From Pseudomonas sp. UBA5706 (GTDB taxonomy: Bacteria > Pseudomonadota > Gammaproteobacteria > Pseudomonadales > Pseudomonadaceae), in the NCBI RefSeq assembly GCF_002419965.1, contig NZ_DIHC01000007.1:169507-233506 (forward strand): DNA of 64,000 nucleotides. The letters run 5' to 3'. Shown one piece after another: positions 17,192-26,073 of this stretch. The translations under genes were made by a program, and so were the position numbers. The notes below the pieces were generated by a model, which saw nothing but the letters and a program-made list of their open reading frames with translations, was not told the DNA's origin and did no database searches. Each line of letters starts with the position of its first letter. The stretch's first letter is position 1.

Positions 17192-17728
17192 TTACTGCTT
17201 CGCCAGATTCGACGGTTGAATCACGCGTTTGGCGTTGAGCCACGCTTTTTGCCAGTACGGCTTATCCAGGCTGTCGAGTTTCACCGTGCCGCCCGTCGCC
17301 GGAGCATGCACGAAGCGCCCTTCGCCGACATAGATCCCGGCATGACTCACATTCGAACCGCCACCGGTGGCGAAGAACACCAAATCGCCAGTTTGCAGCT
17401 GGTTTCGATCAATATCCGGGCCTCGCAGGCGAATCATGTCGCGGGTCGAACGAGGCAAGACAATTCCCGCCGCGCCCTGATACACGTAACCGATCAGGCC
17501 ACTGCAGTCGAAACCCGAATCCGGCGTGTTGCCACCCCAGCGATAAGGGGTGCCCACCAGCCCGATCGCACGCAACAGCACGTCGTCAGCCAGCGGAGAG
17601 GTAAATTGAGAGGGAGCAGCGACCACAGGCCGATAGAAGACCTTGGGTGGGGCGGGCGGTGGAGTGCTTGAACAAGCCGCCAGCAACATAGCCAATGATA
17701 TAACAGCCAGGCGAACCGAGATCGACAT
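17192..17728 (-). CDS. NlpC/P60 family lipoprotein, putative murein endopeptidase
   Basis: Predicted to cut stem-peptide or crosslink bonds in peptidoglycan. It has 178 residues from the ATG; a GTG two codons upstream is an equally possible start, at better spacing from AGGAAGG. The lipobox L-A-A-C-S-S is near residue 18. The peptidase domain has the catalytic cysteine in F-D-C-S-G-L-I-G-Y (about 82-90), the histidine in V-S-H-A-G-I-Y-V-G (about 132-140) and the third polar residue in F-V-H-A-P. It is a tandem paralogue of the next gene upstream, with a terminator between them, so they are probably separate transcripts. Confidence 0.9.
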   Translation of the reverse strand: MSISVRLAVISLAMLLAACSSTPPPAPPKVFYRPVVAAPSQFTSPLADDVLLRAIGLVGTPYRWGGNTPDSGFDCSGLIGYVYQGAAGIVLPRSTRDMIRLRGPDIDRNQLQTGDLVFFATGGGSNVSHAGIYVGEGRFVHAPATGGTVKLDSLDKPYWQKAWLNAKRVIQPSNLAKQ

Positions 17729-17775
17729 AACCACAACAACCTTCCTAGGATGCGGCTTACTCTGCCGGAAGCCGG

Positions 17776-17808
17776 AAAAACGCGCAATCAGGCGTCCCCG
17801 ATTGCGCG
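17776..17808 (-). terminator. Rho-independent terminator between the two NlpC genes
   Basis: On the minus strand CGCGCAATC pairs with GATTGCGCG around an eleven-base loop, followed by five T residues. It closes the upstream NlpC gene (stop at 17877). Confidence 0.8.
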
Positions 17809-17876
17809 CTCAAGACAGGGAAATATTGCCGTCCAGGAACGGCCGCGTCGCCGAGAAGGCAACGCCTCCCTTACTA

Positions 17877-18563
17877 CTACCGGTGTTGGCGCTTGATTGT
17901 AGTCGAAGTCATAGCAGTCGTTGTTTCCGGAACCTGGGAAGGTGCCATGGCCAACGCACGCTTGGCTTCAATGAAGGTCCGGGCCCAGTATGCATCGTCA
18001 AGGCTGTCGACACGCACACCACCGCTGCGGCGGCTGCTGGAGTGGATGAACTGATCATCGCCCAGATAGATACCCGCATGGCTGACACGACCACGGCCCG
18101 CGGTGCTGAAGAACAGCAGGTCGCCTGGCTTGAGGTCATTGCGTTTGATCAGCGGGGCATCAATGTTGATCATCTCGCGTGACGAGCGTGGCAGGCTCAT
18201 CCCGGCTTCTTCACGGAACAGGTAGCCGATAAAGCCACTGCAATCGAAACCGGAAGTGGTCGAGGTGCCGCCGAACCGGTAACGGGTGCCGATCAGCGAT
18301 TTACCACGTTCCAGGATGCTGTCAGCCAACACTGGAAGACGGTACGGCTTGGCGTCTGCAAACTGAGCCAGTTCGTCTTCGGTGGCGATTTCGTCGTCCA
18401 GAACGGAAGCCGAATAAACCGCTCGCTTGGCGGTCTGAGCGGTGACAGAGTCCTTGAATTGCGGATTCTGCGACAGCTGTTGCGACGCTGGCATCTGGGC
18501 CGCGCAGCCGAACAGCAGCGTTACGAGTGCGAGAGGCACGAGGGGTGCGAAGCGATTTAGCAT
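17877..18563 (-). CDS. NlpC/P60 family lipoprotein, putative murein endopeptidase
   Basis: It has 228 residues. A lipoprotein signal ends at L-L-F-G-C-A-A (Cys near residue 20). A linker of about 70 residues precedes the peptidase domain, with catalytic cysteine in F-D-C-S-G-F-I-G-Y, histidine in V-S-H-A-G-I-Y-L-G and third residue in F-I-H-S-S. The C-terminal tail is Thr/Met-rich and basic. A GTG two codons before the chosen ATG is an alternative start; neither has a clear ribosome site. The gene lies 75 bases after the sirtuin stop and may be read from the hda-sirtuin transcript. Confidence 0.9.
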   Translation of the reverse strand: MLNRFAPLVPLALVTLLFGCAAQMPASQQLSQNPQFKDSVTAQTAKRAVYSASVLDDEIATEDELAQFADAKPYRLPVLADSILERGKSLIGTRYRFGGTSTTSGFDCSGFIGYLFREEAGMSLPRSSREMINIDAPLIKRNDLKPGDLLFFSTAGRGRVSHAGIYLGDDQFIHSSSRRSGGVRVDSLDDAYWARTFIEAKRALAMAPSQVPETTTAMTSTTIKRQHR

Positions 18564-18638
18564 GGGCACGACCGTGGCGAAGGTGTTAAGAAGCCGCGAC
18601 TATGCCCTCTATCGTCATCATTTGCAAATTCAATCGAA

Positions 18639-19415
18639 TCAAATGTGACTTAGCAGGTCCTCCATCACATCTAAGGCTCTACACCTCAGAAATGCGTCCA
18701 TGTGAATGGAGTGATCTGTCAACGTGGGATTTATCTCGGCAGTAAAGCCTCCCATCACCCGCGTGCGCAGCATTGGCTCGTGGATATAAGGGAAACTGGC
18801 GGTAGTCCCGATACTGAGTACTGCATCAAAACCCTTCGCCATCTGCGCATCCAGCACATTCAATGCCATTTCCGGCAACATCTCCTGAAACAAGACGACC
18901 GGCGGTCTGAGCACCCCGTGGCAGTGCGCGCACAAAGGCGGCAAGGGACGCTGCAGGTACTCGCTCAACCTAGGATCCTCCATGCCGCAGGATTGGCAAT
19001 AAAGCGGTGCCAACTGGCCATGAATTTCGATCAGGCGCTCAGGTGGGCTGCCCGCAGCGCGATGATAGCCGTCGACATTCTGCGTCAACACCCAGCATCC
19101 GGGCTTGCGCCGCTGAAGCTGAGCGATAGCGTAGTGCGCTGCGTTGGGCTGACCGGCCAGGCACGCGCTGCTTAATTGGGCAATGTATTTCCAGCACAGC
19201 GCAGGGTCTCGCCGCAGCATCGGCCCGGACAGGGCCATCTCGATCGGTAGCCCGTCGTCGGTGTGTCCGTTGTACAGGCCGCCAACGCCGCGATAGGTGG
19301 GCAGCCCCGAATCCGCCGAAAGCCCGGCACCTGTGATAATCAGAATGCGCGTGGCGTGGCGCAAGGCGGCGGCGGTCTGCAGCACCAATGCAGGTTCGAC
19401 CCCATTGTCCCTCAC
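18639..19415 (-). CDS. Sir2-family NAD-dependent protein deacylase
   Basis: Predicted to remove acyl groups from lysines using NAD+. It has 258 residues. The Rossmann/NAD motif G-A-G-L-S-A-D-S-G-L-P-T-Y-R lies at about 29-42. T-Q-N-V-D-G-Y-H-R is near 110, the catalytic histidine in E-I-H-G-Q-L near 130, and two zinc pairs at Y-C-Q-S-C-G and L-C-A-H-C-H-G. S-I-G-T-T-A-S-F-P-Y near 200 and E-I-N-P-T close the cofactor site. The substrate is unknown. Its ATG overlaps the hda stop (ATGA), so it is translated with the replication regulator. I do not recall this arrangement as general in Pseudomonas. Confidence 0.9.
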   Translation of the reverse strand: MRDNGVEPALVLQTAAALRHATRILIITGAGLSADSGLPTYRGVGGLYNGHTDDGLPIEMALSGPMLRRDPALCWKYIAQLSSACLAGQPNAAHYAIAQLQRRKPGCWVLTQNVDGYHRAAGSPPERLIEIHGQLAPLYCQSCGMEDPRLSEYLQRPLPPLCAHCHGVLRPPVVLFQEMLPEMALNVLDAQMAKGFDAVLSIGTTASFPYIHEPMLRTRVMGGFTAEINPTLTDHSIHMDAFLRCRALDVMEDLLSHI

Positions 19416-20116
19416 CAGCCCAGCGTCTCTTTAAGGAAAGGAATCGTCAGCTTGCGCTGGGCCTGCAGCGAGGCTTGGTCGAGTTCTTCAAGCAGGTCGA
19501 ACAATGCACTCATACTGCGCTTGCCGCGGGTCAGGATGAAATGGCCGACGTCATCCGTCAGGTGCAGACCCCGGCGCGAGGCGCGCAATTGCAAAGCACG
19601 GAGTTTTTCTTCGTCGGACAGCAGGCGCATCTGGAACACCAGCGCCATGGTCAGTCGCGATTTGAGGTCCGCCAGTTTGACCGGCAACTCCCGAGGAGAA
19701 CACGACGCCGCGATCAGCAAGCGACGGCCGCTGTCACGCAGGCGATTGAACAGGTGAAACAACGCCTCTTCCCATTCCGGCTTGCCGACGACCGCTTGTA
19801 GATCGTCCAGACATACCAGTTCGTATTGCTCCAGATGATCGAACAACTCGACGCCTTCATCGATGACATCAGCCATGGGCAGGTAAACAGCAGGCTCGCC
19901 CATCTGCTCGAAGCGCAGGCAGGCAGCTTGCAAAAGATGGGTGCGCCCTACGCCGTGCTTGCCCCAGAGATAAATGAGGCTTTCAGTCCAGCCGGCGTCG
20001 GCTTCGCACAGGCGCTCGACATAGCCGAGTGCAGCGGCATTGGCGCCTGGATAGTAATTAATGAAGGTGGCGTCGTCACGCAGACGCACACTCAGGGGCA
20101 GCTGAACTGGTTTCAT
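19412..20116 (-). CDS. hda: DnaA-homologue regulator of initiation, Hda
   Basis: Works with the DNA-loaded beta clamp to stimulate hydrolysis of DnaA-ATP after initiation. It has 234 residues from M-K-P-V-Q-L-P-L-S-V, whose Q-L-P-L-S is the clamp-binding motif at the extreme N-terminus; this fixes the start. The AAA+ core shows a P-loop-like G-K-H-G-V-G-R-T-H-L (about 49-58) and V-C-L-D-D-L-Q-A-V (Walker B, near 99). The stop overlaps the sirtuin start. Confidence 0.94.
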   Translation of the reverse strand: MKPVQLPLSVRLRDDATFINYYPGANAAALGYVERLCEADAGWTESLIYLWGKHGVGRTHLLQAACLRFEQMGEPAVYLPMADVIDEGVELFDHLEQYELVCLDDLQAVVGKPEWEEALFHLFNRLRDSGRRLLIAASCSPRELPVKLADLKSRLTMALVFQMRLLSDEEKLRALQLRASRRGLHLTDDVGHFILTRGKRSMSALFDLLEELDQASLQAQRKLTIPFLKETLGW

Positions 20117-20277
20117 GCTGGCTGAACGGTTCAATGACGAACCGCCAAGGGCCTCTGTGTAAAGTGCCCAAAGTCTATACCCGCAAGGCGGACCGCACAA
20201 TGTGTCAGAGGGCCTGCAAAATCAACGGCTTGCGTCTGGCACGTGCCAGGCCCCGGATCGTGGACGATCGGCAGGCA

Positions 20278-20315
20278 TAAAAAAGGCGTTTGAGCCTGGT
20301 GTGCTCAAACGCCTG
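20278..20315 (-). terminator. Rho-independent terminator downstream of the PerM-family gene
   Basis: Minus-strand GGCGTTTGAGC and GCTCAAACGCC form a perfect 11-bp stem followed by six T residues, about 105 bases after the PerM-family stop. The 20117-20420 gap also holds a GC-rich perfect hairpin at 20352-20371 (CGGGGTCG/CGACCCCG). The remaining 160 bases before hda must carry the hda promoter, which I cannot pinpoint. Confidence 0.85.
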
Positions 20316-20420
20316 GACCTGGGCAGCGGCATGCCTTGCCAACGGCTGCAGCGGGGTCGGCGGCGACCCCGCCGCCCGGTCCGCCGCGCACGGCCCCGGC
20401 GAATCCGTCAGCGGCATCCG

Positions 20421-21494
20421 CTACAGGTCTGGATCTTCCAACCCACCGTAGATATCCGATTCCTTGTACAAATCATTAACGTGGCGCACCAGCACCATGA
20501 TGACCGCGGCTACCGGCAGCGCTAACAGGATCCCGGTGAAGCCGAACAGCTCGCCGCCCGCCAGGATCGCGAAGATGACTGCCACCGGATGCAGACCGAT
20601 GCGATCGCCCACCAGCAATGGCGTCAGCACCATGCCTTCCAGCGCCTGCCCGACCAGGAACACCGCGACGATTCCCAACATCGGATACAGGTCGCCGCCG
20701 AACTGGAAGAAGCCCGCCAGAATCGCCGAGCCGATACCGATCACGAAGCCCATATAAGGCACGATGGCCGCCAGACCCGCGATAACACCGATCAGCAGCC
20801 CCAGCTCGAGGCCGACCAGCATCAAGCCCGCGGCGTAAATCACCCCCAGCGCCACCATCACCAGTAACTGACCGCGGATGAAAGCGCCCAGCACTTCATG
20901 GCACTCATGGGCCAGCGCGACGATTTTCTTTTCGCGGTGACGCGGCAGCAGGCTACGCACCTTGGCCATCATCACGTCCCAGTCGCGCAGCAGGTAGAAA
21001 CAGACCACCGGGATCAACACCAGATTGGTAAGCCAGCCGATCAAGGCAAGGGTCGAAGTGGTCGCCTGCGCCAGAATAATGCCGACGATATCGCCGGTCT
21101 GCCCCATATGTTCGGAGATCGCGGCCTTGACCTTGTCGAATTTCCAGAAGCCATCCGACAGTCCCAGCTTGGCCTGGGTCCACGGCAACGCGGTATGCTG
21201 CAGCCAATCGAGAATTTGCGGTGCGAGTTCGTACAGTCGGTACAGCTGTTTGACCAGCATCGGCACCAGCACCAGCATCAACCCGAGGAAAATCAGGGTG
21301 AAAATCACGAATACCGTGACCACACTCAAGGTGCGCGACATCTTGAGCTTTTCCAGCCGATCCGCCAGCGGATCGCCCATATACGCCAACAGCAACGCCA
21401 CCAGAAACGGCGTGAGGATGGCGTGCAACAGCCAGACGAACAGGCACAGCAGGAGGATCCCGCCAAGCCAGAACCAACGACGCGTATCAGTCAT
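20421..21494 (-). CDS. AI-2E/PerM family membrane transporter
   Basis: A 357-residue inner-membrane protein with about eight hydrophobic segments. The N-terminal W-L-L-H-A-I-L-T-P-F-L-V-A-L-L-L-A-Y (about 20-37) and the C-terminal D-R-I-G-L-H-P-V-A-V-I-F-A-I-L-A-G-G-E-L-F-G-F-type block (about 295-317) define the family. Members include TqsA and PerM, but most have no proven substrate, so the autoinducer name should not be taken literally. It follows the DUF2066 gene by 55 bases and is probably cotranscribed with it. Confidence 0.9.
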   Translation of the reverse strand: MTDTRRWFWLGGILLLCLFVWLLHAILTPFLVALLLAYMGDPLADRLEKLKMSRTLSVVTVFVIFTLIFLGLMLVLVPMLVKQLYRLYELAPQILDWLQHTALPWTQAKLGLSDGFWKFDKVKAAISEHMGQTGDIVGIILAQATTSTLALIGWLTNLVLIPVVCFYLLRDWDVMMAKVRSLLPRHREKKIVALAHECHEVLGAFIRGQLLVMVALGVIYAAGLMLVGLELGLLIGVIAGLAAIVPYMGFVIGIGSAILAGFFQFGGDLYPMLGIVAVFLVGQALEGMVLTPLLVGDRIGLHPVAVIFAILAGGELFGFTGILLALPVAAVIMVLVRHVNDLYKESDIYGGLEDPDL

Positions 21495-21549
21495 TACTGC
21501 CCCTTGAACCGTATATGGAATGCTTTACGCAACGCCGTTATGAACCCGA

Positions 21550-22611
21550 TTACCAACGAAAGTGCAGCGTCTGTGCTGCAACGGGTGCAGGGACAGTACC
21601 AGGCACGGCGCCCGCCGCAGGCGCTTGTCCGGCATCGACCGGCGCTGCGGCGTCTTCACCGGCTGGCACTTCCTGTAACCTGGCCAGCGACAACTGCGAA
21701 CGCAGTTGGTCGGTACTACCGCTGACCTCGAACACCACGCGATCACCATCGACCGACTTGAGGCGACCTCCGAAGGGTTCCAACAGGCGCCCCAATTGGG
21801 CATAGCGCTCCAGATTCATGCCTTGCACTTGGAACGCCATGCTCGACGATGCACCAGGCTTAACCACGAAACGCGGGGCAAGGCGCTGGCTCACCGACAG
21901 CAGCACGGCATCGGCCAGTTCAGCGGAGCTGGCGCCGGTCGCAGTACCCTGCTCCATCTTGTCTCCCAGCCACAAGTGCCATTTGCCCTGCCAATGGCCG
22001 CCATTTTCCTGAGCGTGTACAGCGAGAATGGCGTCCGAACCATAGCGCTCGGAGGCCTGCTTGAGCGGCGCGACGTCGCTGCCGTCCAGCGTCTTGGCAT
22101 TACCGATGCCCTGCTCGCCCAGGTCCGCCAGCGGTAGACGCAGTGGCAAGCCACGGTGCTGTGCCGCTCGGCGCAGAGGCTCGGCGCTCGACTGACCGTC
22201 ACCCACCAGATTGGCGCCATCGGTTGCATCATTCAGCCACCAGGTCATGATTACCGGGCGGTTCGAGCCCCACAACGACAAGCCGGCCTGACGCAGCGCG
22301 CGCTCGGTGCTCGCCGGGTCGAAATCCACCTGCAGCGACTCGGGCGGACCGGCGTCATAACCGTACTGACTGATGATTTGCTGCGGGTCCTTACGCACCT
22401 CCGCAAGGCCCGGACCTTGGGCGGCCTTCGGGTCGCCGGTCAGACGAATGACCATGGTTTCCAGCGCGGCCTGGGTGGCACGGGCTTTCTCGTCCGCGGT
22501 CTGCCCGCTGACTGGCTCGCGCACCTGATAGAGATTGTTCACCGTCTCGGCCAAGGCCGGGAGGCTCATGAGGGACAGACAACCTGCGAGCAGGCAGTTT
22601 TTGAGGCGCAT
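21550..22611 (-). CDS. DUF2066 domain-containing exported protein
   Basis: It has 353 residues with a clear signal peptide (M-R-L-K-N-C-L-L-A-G ... A-L-A, cleavage near residue 21). The mature part begins V-N-N-L-Y-Q-V-R-E-P-V and shows the repeated helix/strand pattern of DUF2066, for which I know no function. An Ala/Pro/Gly-rich segment precedes the C-terminus (about 320-340). The ATG at 22611 is chosen because the upstream frame adds non-signal residues. The gene is divergent from purM. The 311 bases between hold both promoters, which I cannot place exactly. Confidence 0.87.
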   Translation of the reverse strand: MRLKNCLLAGCLSLMSLPALAETVNNLYQVREPVSGQTADEKARATQAALETMVIRLTGDPKAAQGPGLAEVRKDPQQIISQYGYDAGPPESLQVDFDPASTERALRQAGLSLWGSNRPVIMTWWLNDATDGANLVGDGQSSAEPLRRAAQHRGLPLRLPLADLGEQGIGNAKTLDGSDVAPLKQASERYGSDAILAVHAQENGGHWQGKWHLWLGDKMEQGTATGASSAELADAVLLSVSQRLAPRFVVKPGASSSMAFQVQGMNLERYAQLGRLLEPFGGRLKSVDGDRVVFEVSGSTDQLRSQLSLARLQEVPAGEDAAAPVDAGQAPAAGAVPGTVPAPVAAQTLHFRW

Positions 22612-22922
22612 AAAAATTCCCACGAAACAAAAAACGCAGCGTGTTGATGGCTGCATGAAAATGACCGGTCCGACTCAGACCGCAACTCGGCCCGAATCGC
22701 TCACTCGGCAGAGGAAGTTACACCTTTTATCAGCCCCGACGAACGGAACGGTGCCGTGGGACCAGGTTATTTTTTCTTCATCATGCTTCTGCCCGTCGGC
22801 CCAAGGATGGCCGCTTGGGCCCAACCCTGATAAAATCGCGCGCCTTCGCAGACCGGCGATGACACGGCCACGCGCCGTCCCTAATCGGTCGTTATCCCGA
22901 ATCCCCCCTAAAGGCCTGGATC

Positions 22923-23981
22923 ATGAGCAAGCAACCCTCCCTGAGCTACAAAGACGCCGGTGTAGACATCGACGCCGGTGAAGCATTGGTCGAACGCATC
23001 AAGAGCGTCGCCAAGCGCACCAAACGCCCGGAAGTGATGGGGGGCCTGGGAGGCTTCGGCGCGCTGTGCGAAATTCCGGCTGGCTACAAGCAGCCTGTGC
23101 TGGTTTCCGGCACTGACGGGGTCGGCACCAAGCTGCGCCTGGCATTGAACCTGAACAAGCACGACAGTATCGGCATCGACCTGGTTGCCATGTGCGTCAA
23201 CGATCTAGTGGTCTGCGGTGCCGAACCGCTGTTTTTCCTGGACTACTACGCCACCGGCAAGCTGAACGTCGATACCGCTGCCCAGGTCGTGACCGGCATC
23301 GGCGCGGGTTGCGAGCTGGCCGGCTGCTCGCTGGTGGGCGGCGAAACCGCTGAAATGCCAGGCATGTATGAAGGCGAAGACTACGACCTGGCCGGCTTCT
23401 GCGTTGGCGTAGTGGAAAAGGCCGAGATCATCGACGGCTCGACAGTGGCCGCTGGCGATGCGCTGATCGCCCTGCCGTCTTCCGGTCCACACTCCAACGG
23501 CTACTCGCTGATCCGCAAGATCATCGAAGTCTCCGGTGCCGACATCCAAACCATCCAGCTGGACGGCAAGCCGCTGACCGATCTGTTGATGGCGCCAACC
23601 CGCATCTACGTCAAGCAACTGCTCAAGCTGATCAAGGACACCGGCGCGGTCAAGGCCATGGCCCACATCACCGGCGGCGGCCTGCTGGACAACATCCCTC
23701 GCGTACTGCCTGAAGGCGCTCAAGCGGTGGTCGACGTGGCGAGCTGGACCCGTCCTGCGGTGTTCGATTGGCTGCAAGCGCAGGGCAATGTCGACGAACA
23801 CGAAATGCACCGCGTTCTGAACTGCGGTGTCGGCATGGTCATCTGCGTCGCCCAGGAGCACGTCGAAGCTTCGCTAAAAGCCCTGCGTGATGCAGGCGAG
23901 CAGCCTTGGGTCATCGGCCAGATCGGTACCGCTGCAGAAGGCGCTGCACAAGTCGAGCTGAAGAACGTCAAGGCACACTGA
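22923..23981 (+). CDS. purM: Phosphoribosylformylglycinamidine cyclo-ligase
   Basis: AIR synthetase, step 5 of de novo purine synthesis. It has 352 residues. The N-terminus S-Y-K-D-A-G-V-D-I-D-A-G-E is characteristic. V-S-G-T-D-G-V-G-T-K-L (about 60-70) and G-G-E-T-A-E-M-P-G-M-Y (about 139-149) form the ATP/substrate site. H-I-T-G-G-G-L-L-D-N-I-P-R follows near 250. Its TGA shares a base with the purN ATG (TGATG), giving a coupled purMN operon. Confidence 0.97.
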   Translation: MSKQPSLSYKDAGVDIDAGEALVERIKSVAKRTKRPEVMGGLGGFGALCEIPAGYKQPVLVSGTDGVGTKLRLALNLNKHDSIGIDLVAMCVNDLVVCGAEPLFFLDYYATGKLNVDTAAQVVTGIGAGCELAGCSLVGGETAEMPGMYEGEDYDLAGFCVGVVEKAEIIDGSTVAAGDALIALPSSGPHSNGYSLIRKIIEVSGADIQTIQLDGKPLTDLLMAPTRIYVKQLLKLIKDTGAVKAMAHITGGGLLDNIPRVLPEGAQAVVDVASWTRPAVFDWLQAQGNVDEHEMHRVLNCGVGMVICVAQEHVEASLKALRDAGEQPWVIGQIGTAAEGAAQVELKNVKAH

Positions 23982-24658
23982 TGCATGCGGTCTTGAAGCC
24001 TGACACGCGGCAACCTTGCGATGTCGTGGTGCTGCTGTCAGGCACCGGCGGTAATCTGCAGGCAATGATCGACAGCTTGCAGGACGGTACAAGTCCGGTA
24101 CGCATTCGCGCGGTTATCTCCAACCGCGCCGACGCCTACGGACTCGAGCGCGCGAGGAGCGCAGGCATCGAAACCGGCGTTCTCGATCACCAGGCCTATG
24201 ACGGTCGCGAGGCCTTCGATAAGGCGCTGATCGAACTCATCGACGCGTTCGCACCCACGCTGGTGGTACTCGCCGGTTTCATGCGCATTCTCACGCCTGG
24301 CTTCGTGCGTCATTACCACGGTCGCCTGTTGAACATTCACCCTTCCCTGCTTCCCCTGTATAAAGGCTTGCACACGCATCAACGTGTGCTGGAGGCCGGC
24401 GATGCAGAACACGGCTGTAGCGTGCACTTCGTCACCGAGGAACTCGATGGGGGGCCTCTGGTCGTACAGGCAGTTGTGTCGGTAGAGTTGCACGACACGC
24501 CTGAGACATTGGCACGCAGGGTTCACGCCCAGGAGCACCTGATTTACCCGCTGGCAATCCGCTGGTTCGCCGAAGGCCGTCTGGTCCTGGGCGAACAGGG
24601 CGCATTACTGAACGGCCAGCCACTGGGCCCCCGCGGCCAAGTGATTCCGGCCATTTAA
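23981..24658 (+). CDS. purN: Phosphoribosylglycinamide formyltransferase
   Basis: Folate-dependent transfer of formyl to GAR, step 3 of purine synthesis. It has 225 residues. V-V-L-L-S-G-T-G-G-N-L-Q-A-M-I-D (about 14-29) is the GAR binding loop. L-A-G-F-M-R-I-L (about 96-103), the catalytic N-I-H-P-S-L-L-P-L (about 117-125) with downstream H-x-V-T-E-E-L-D-G-G, and the Asp near 155 complete the active site. The start is fixed by the TGATG overlap with purM. Confidence 0.96.
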   Translation: MHAVLKPDTRQPCDVVVLLSGTGGNLQAMIDSLQDGTSPVRIRAVISNRADAYGLERARSAGIETGVLDHQAYDGREAFDKALIELIDAFAPTLVVLAGFMRILTPGFVRHYHGRLLNIHPSLLPLYKGLHTHQRVLEAGDAEHGCSVHFVTEELDGGPLVVQAVVSVELHDTPETLARRVHAQEHLIYPLAIRWFAEGRLVLGEQGALLNGQPLGPRGQVIPAI

Positions 24659-24678
24659 TTTAATAGACAGGAGATATT

Positions 24679-25392
24679 ATGCGTCGCGCTTTGCTCTTCG
24701 CTTTCGCTCTGTTCGCACTTCCTGCGGTCAATGCGGCAGACCTTCAACCTTTCTCCGCCAGCTACACCGCTGATTATAAACAGCTGCCTGTGGGCGGTAG
24801 CGCCACGCGCAGCCTGGAAAAGAACGCCAACGGCACCTGGGCCCTGAGCTTCAAGGCATCGATGATGATCGCCAGCCTGACCGAAGTCAGCACGCTGAAG
24901 GTCGATAAGGATCAACTACTGCCGCAGACCTATCACTTCGAGCGTGGTGGCCTGGGCAAGACCAAGACGGTGGATCTGGTGTTCGACTGGTCTACCAAAT
25001 TCATTACCGGCACCGACCGTAACGATGCGGTGAAAATCCCGCTAAACACGGGGGTTCTGGACAAATCCACCTACCAGTTGGCACTGCAGCATGATGTCGC
25101 TGCTGGCAAAAAGAGCATGACCTATCAGGTCGTCGACGGCGACGAGGTCGATACCTACGACTTCCGCGTACTGGGCACCGAAAAGGTTGCCACCAAGGTG
25201 GGTTCGATCGACGCAGTCAAGGTGGAGCGGGTGCGTGATCCGACCCAGAACAAGCGTATTACCGTGATGTGGTTCGCCAAGGACTACGACTACCTGCTGG
25301 TGCGCTTGCAGCAGGTCGAAACTGACGGCAAGGAATACAACATCATGCTGCAGGATGGCACGGTGGATGGTAAGTCGGTCAAGGGCAGTTGA
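24679..25392 (+). CDS. DUF3108 domain-containing exported protein
   Basis: It has 237 residues with a signal peptide (M-R-R-A-L-L-F-A-F-A-L-F-A-L-P-A-V-N-A, cleavage near 19). The mature protein begins D-L-Q-P-F-S-A-S-Y-T-A-D-Y-K and is rich in predicted beta strands, as in DUF3108 proteins, likely periplasmic or lipid-associated. The function is unknown. It lies 20 bases after purN with its own GGAGA ribosome site and ends at a strong terminator, so it is the third gene of the purMN transcript. Confidence 0.87.
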   Translation: MRRALLFAFALFALPAVNAADLQPFSASYTADYKQLPVGGSATRSLEKNANGTWALSFKASMMIASLTEVSTLKVDKDQLLPQTYHFERGGLGKTKTVDLVFDWSTKFITGTDRNDAVKIPLNTGVLDKSTYQLALQHDVAAGKKSMTYQVVDGDEVDTYDFRVLGTEKVATKVGSIDAVKVERVRDPTQNKRITVMWFAKDYDYLLVRLQQVETDGKEYNIMLQDGTVDGKSVKGS

Positions 25393-25413
25393 TTCGGGCT
25401 TTACCTTCATTAA

Positions 25414-25440
25414 GAACCCCGTCGATTGGCGGGGTTTTTT
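25414..25440 (+). terminator. Rho-independent terminator of the purMN operon
   Basis: AACCCCG and CGGGGTT pair around TCGATTGG, followed by a T-run. It lies 20 bases beyond the DUF3108 stop. Confidence 0.9.
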
Positions 25441-25829
25441 GTGGGCAGCAGGAAAGCGTAGAGATCGGTGCTTTAGTTGACGTCCGCCCGTGAGTGGCTG
25501 TGGCCGTGATATCAAGAAACCTTGCGGACGAGATCGGTGGCACGACGGTAGTGAATACGGGTGTCAGGACCCGCCCCACGGGAGGGCGCGCAGTGTTCAT
25601 CCCCCGCTTCCACATGAGGCTAATGTCTCAACATGAAAATTTCTTCACACCCTTCAAACGAGTGCGACAAAACGACGCATAGCGAGCAAAAACAGTCAGT
25701 TAGCCACTGTTGCTTAATTGGTAAATGACTCTTTCCCAAATCGATCATTTACTTAGCCTGCTAACAAATTTTATAAAGAAGCCACTGCGACGTCCTGCCG
25801 CAGATCTCAAAGAGTCAGGAGTTTTCACT

Positions 25830-26018
25830 ATGACGGTTACTGTTACTGAACGCGACGACGCCCACATCTCCCACGAAGCCATCGCCGATGGCATCCAAAT
25901 CTGGGATGTCCGCCAGCAGGATCAACTGGTCGGGATGTTTCATCATGAATCGGACGCACAGCGTTACGCAGCAGAGCTTGCGGAACTGGAAGCCAGGAAG
26001 GCCGCGAGCAACTCGTAA
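25830..26018 (+). CDS. Small uncharacterised protein, 62 residues
   Basis: Starts M-T-V-T-V-T-E-R-D-D after a good CAGGAG ribosome site. It has a short beta segment (I-Q-I-W-D-V-R-Q-Q-D-Q-L-V-G-M-F) and an acidic C-terminal helix (S-D-A-Q-R-Y-A-A-E-L-A-E-L-E-A). No signal peptide, cysteines or named domain. The 390-base region before it (25441-25829) is A+T-rich in its last 150 bases, with no further gene I can support. That composition fits a promoter silenced by MvaT-like proteins. A bidirectional terminator follows. Confidence 0.7.
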   Translation: MTVTVTERDDAHISHEAIADGIQIWDVRQQDQLVGMFHHESDAQRYAAELAELEARKAASNS

Positions 26019-26032
26019 TCACGAATCGCGAT

Positions 26033-26066
26033 AAAACAAAACCCGCCAAGGCGGGTTTTGTTTTTT
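26033..26066. terminator. Bidirectional Rho-independent terminator
   Basis: ACCCGCC-AA-GGCGGGT flanked by an A-run on one side and T-run on the other, serving both the 62-residue gene (plus) and the convergent DUF2058 gene (minus). Confidence 0.92.
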
Positions 26067-26073
26067 GCGGGGT

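Noticed and set aside
20205..20417. 70-codon minus-strand frame after the PerM-family gene
   Set aside because: It runs through the perfect GC hairpin and the Rho-independent terminator.
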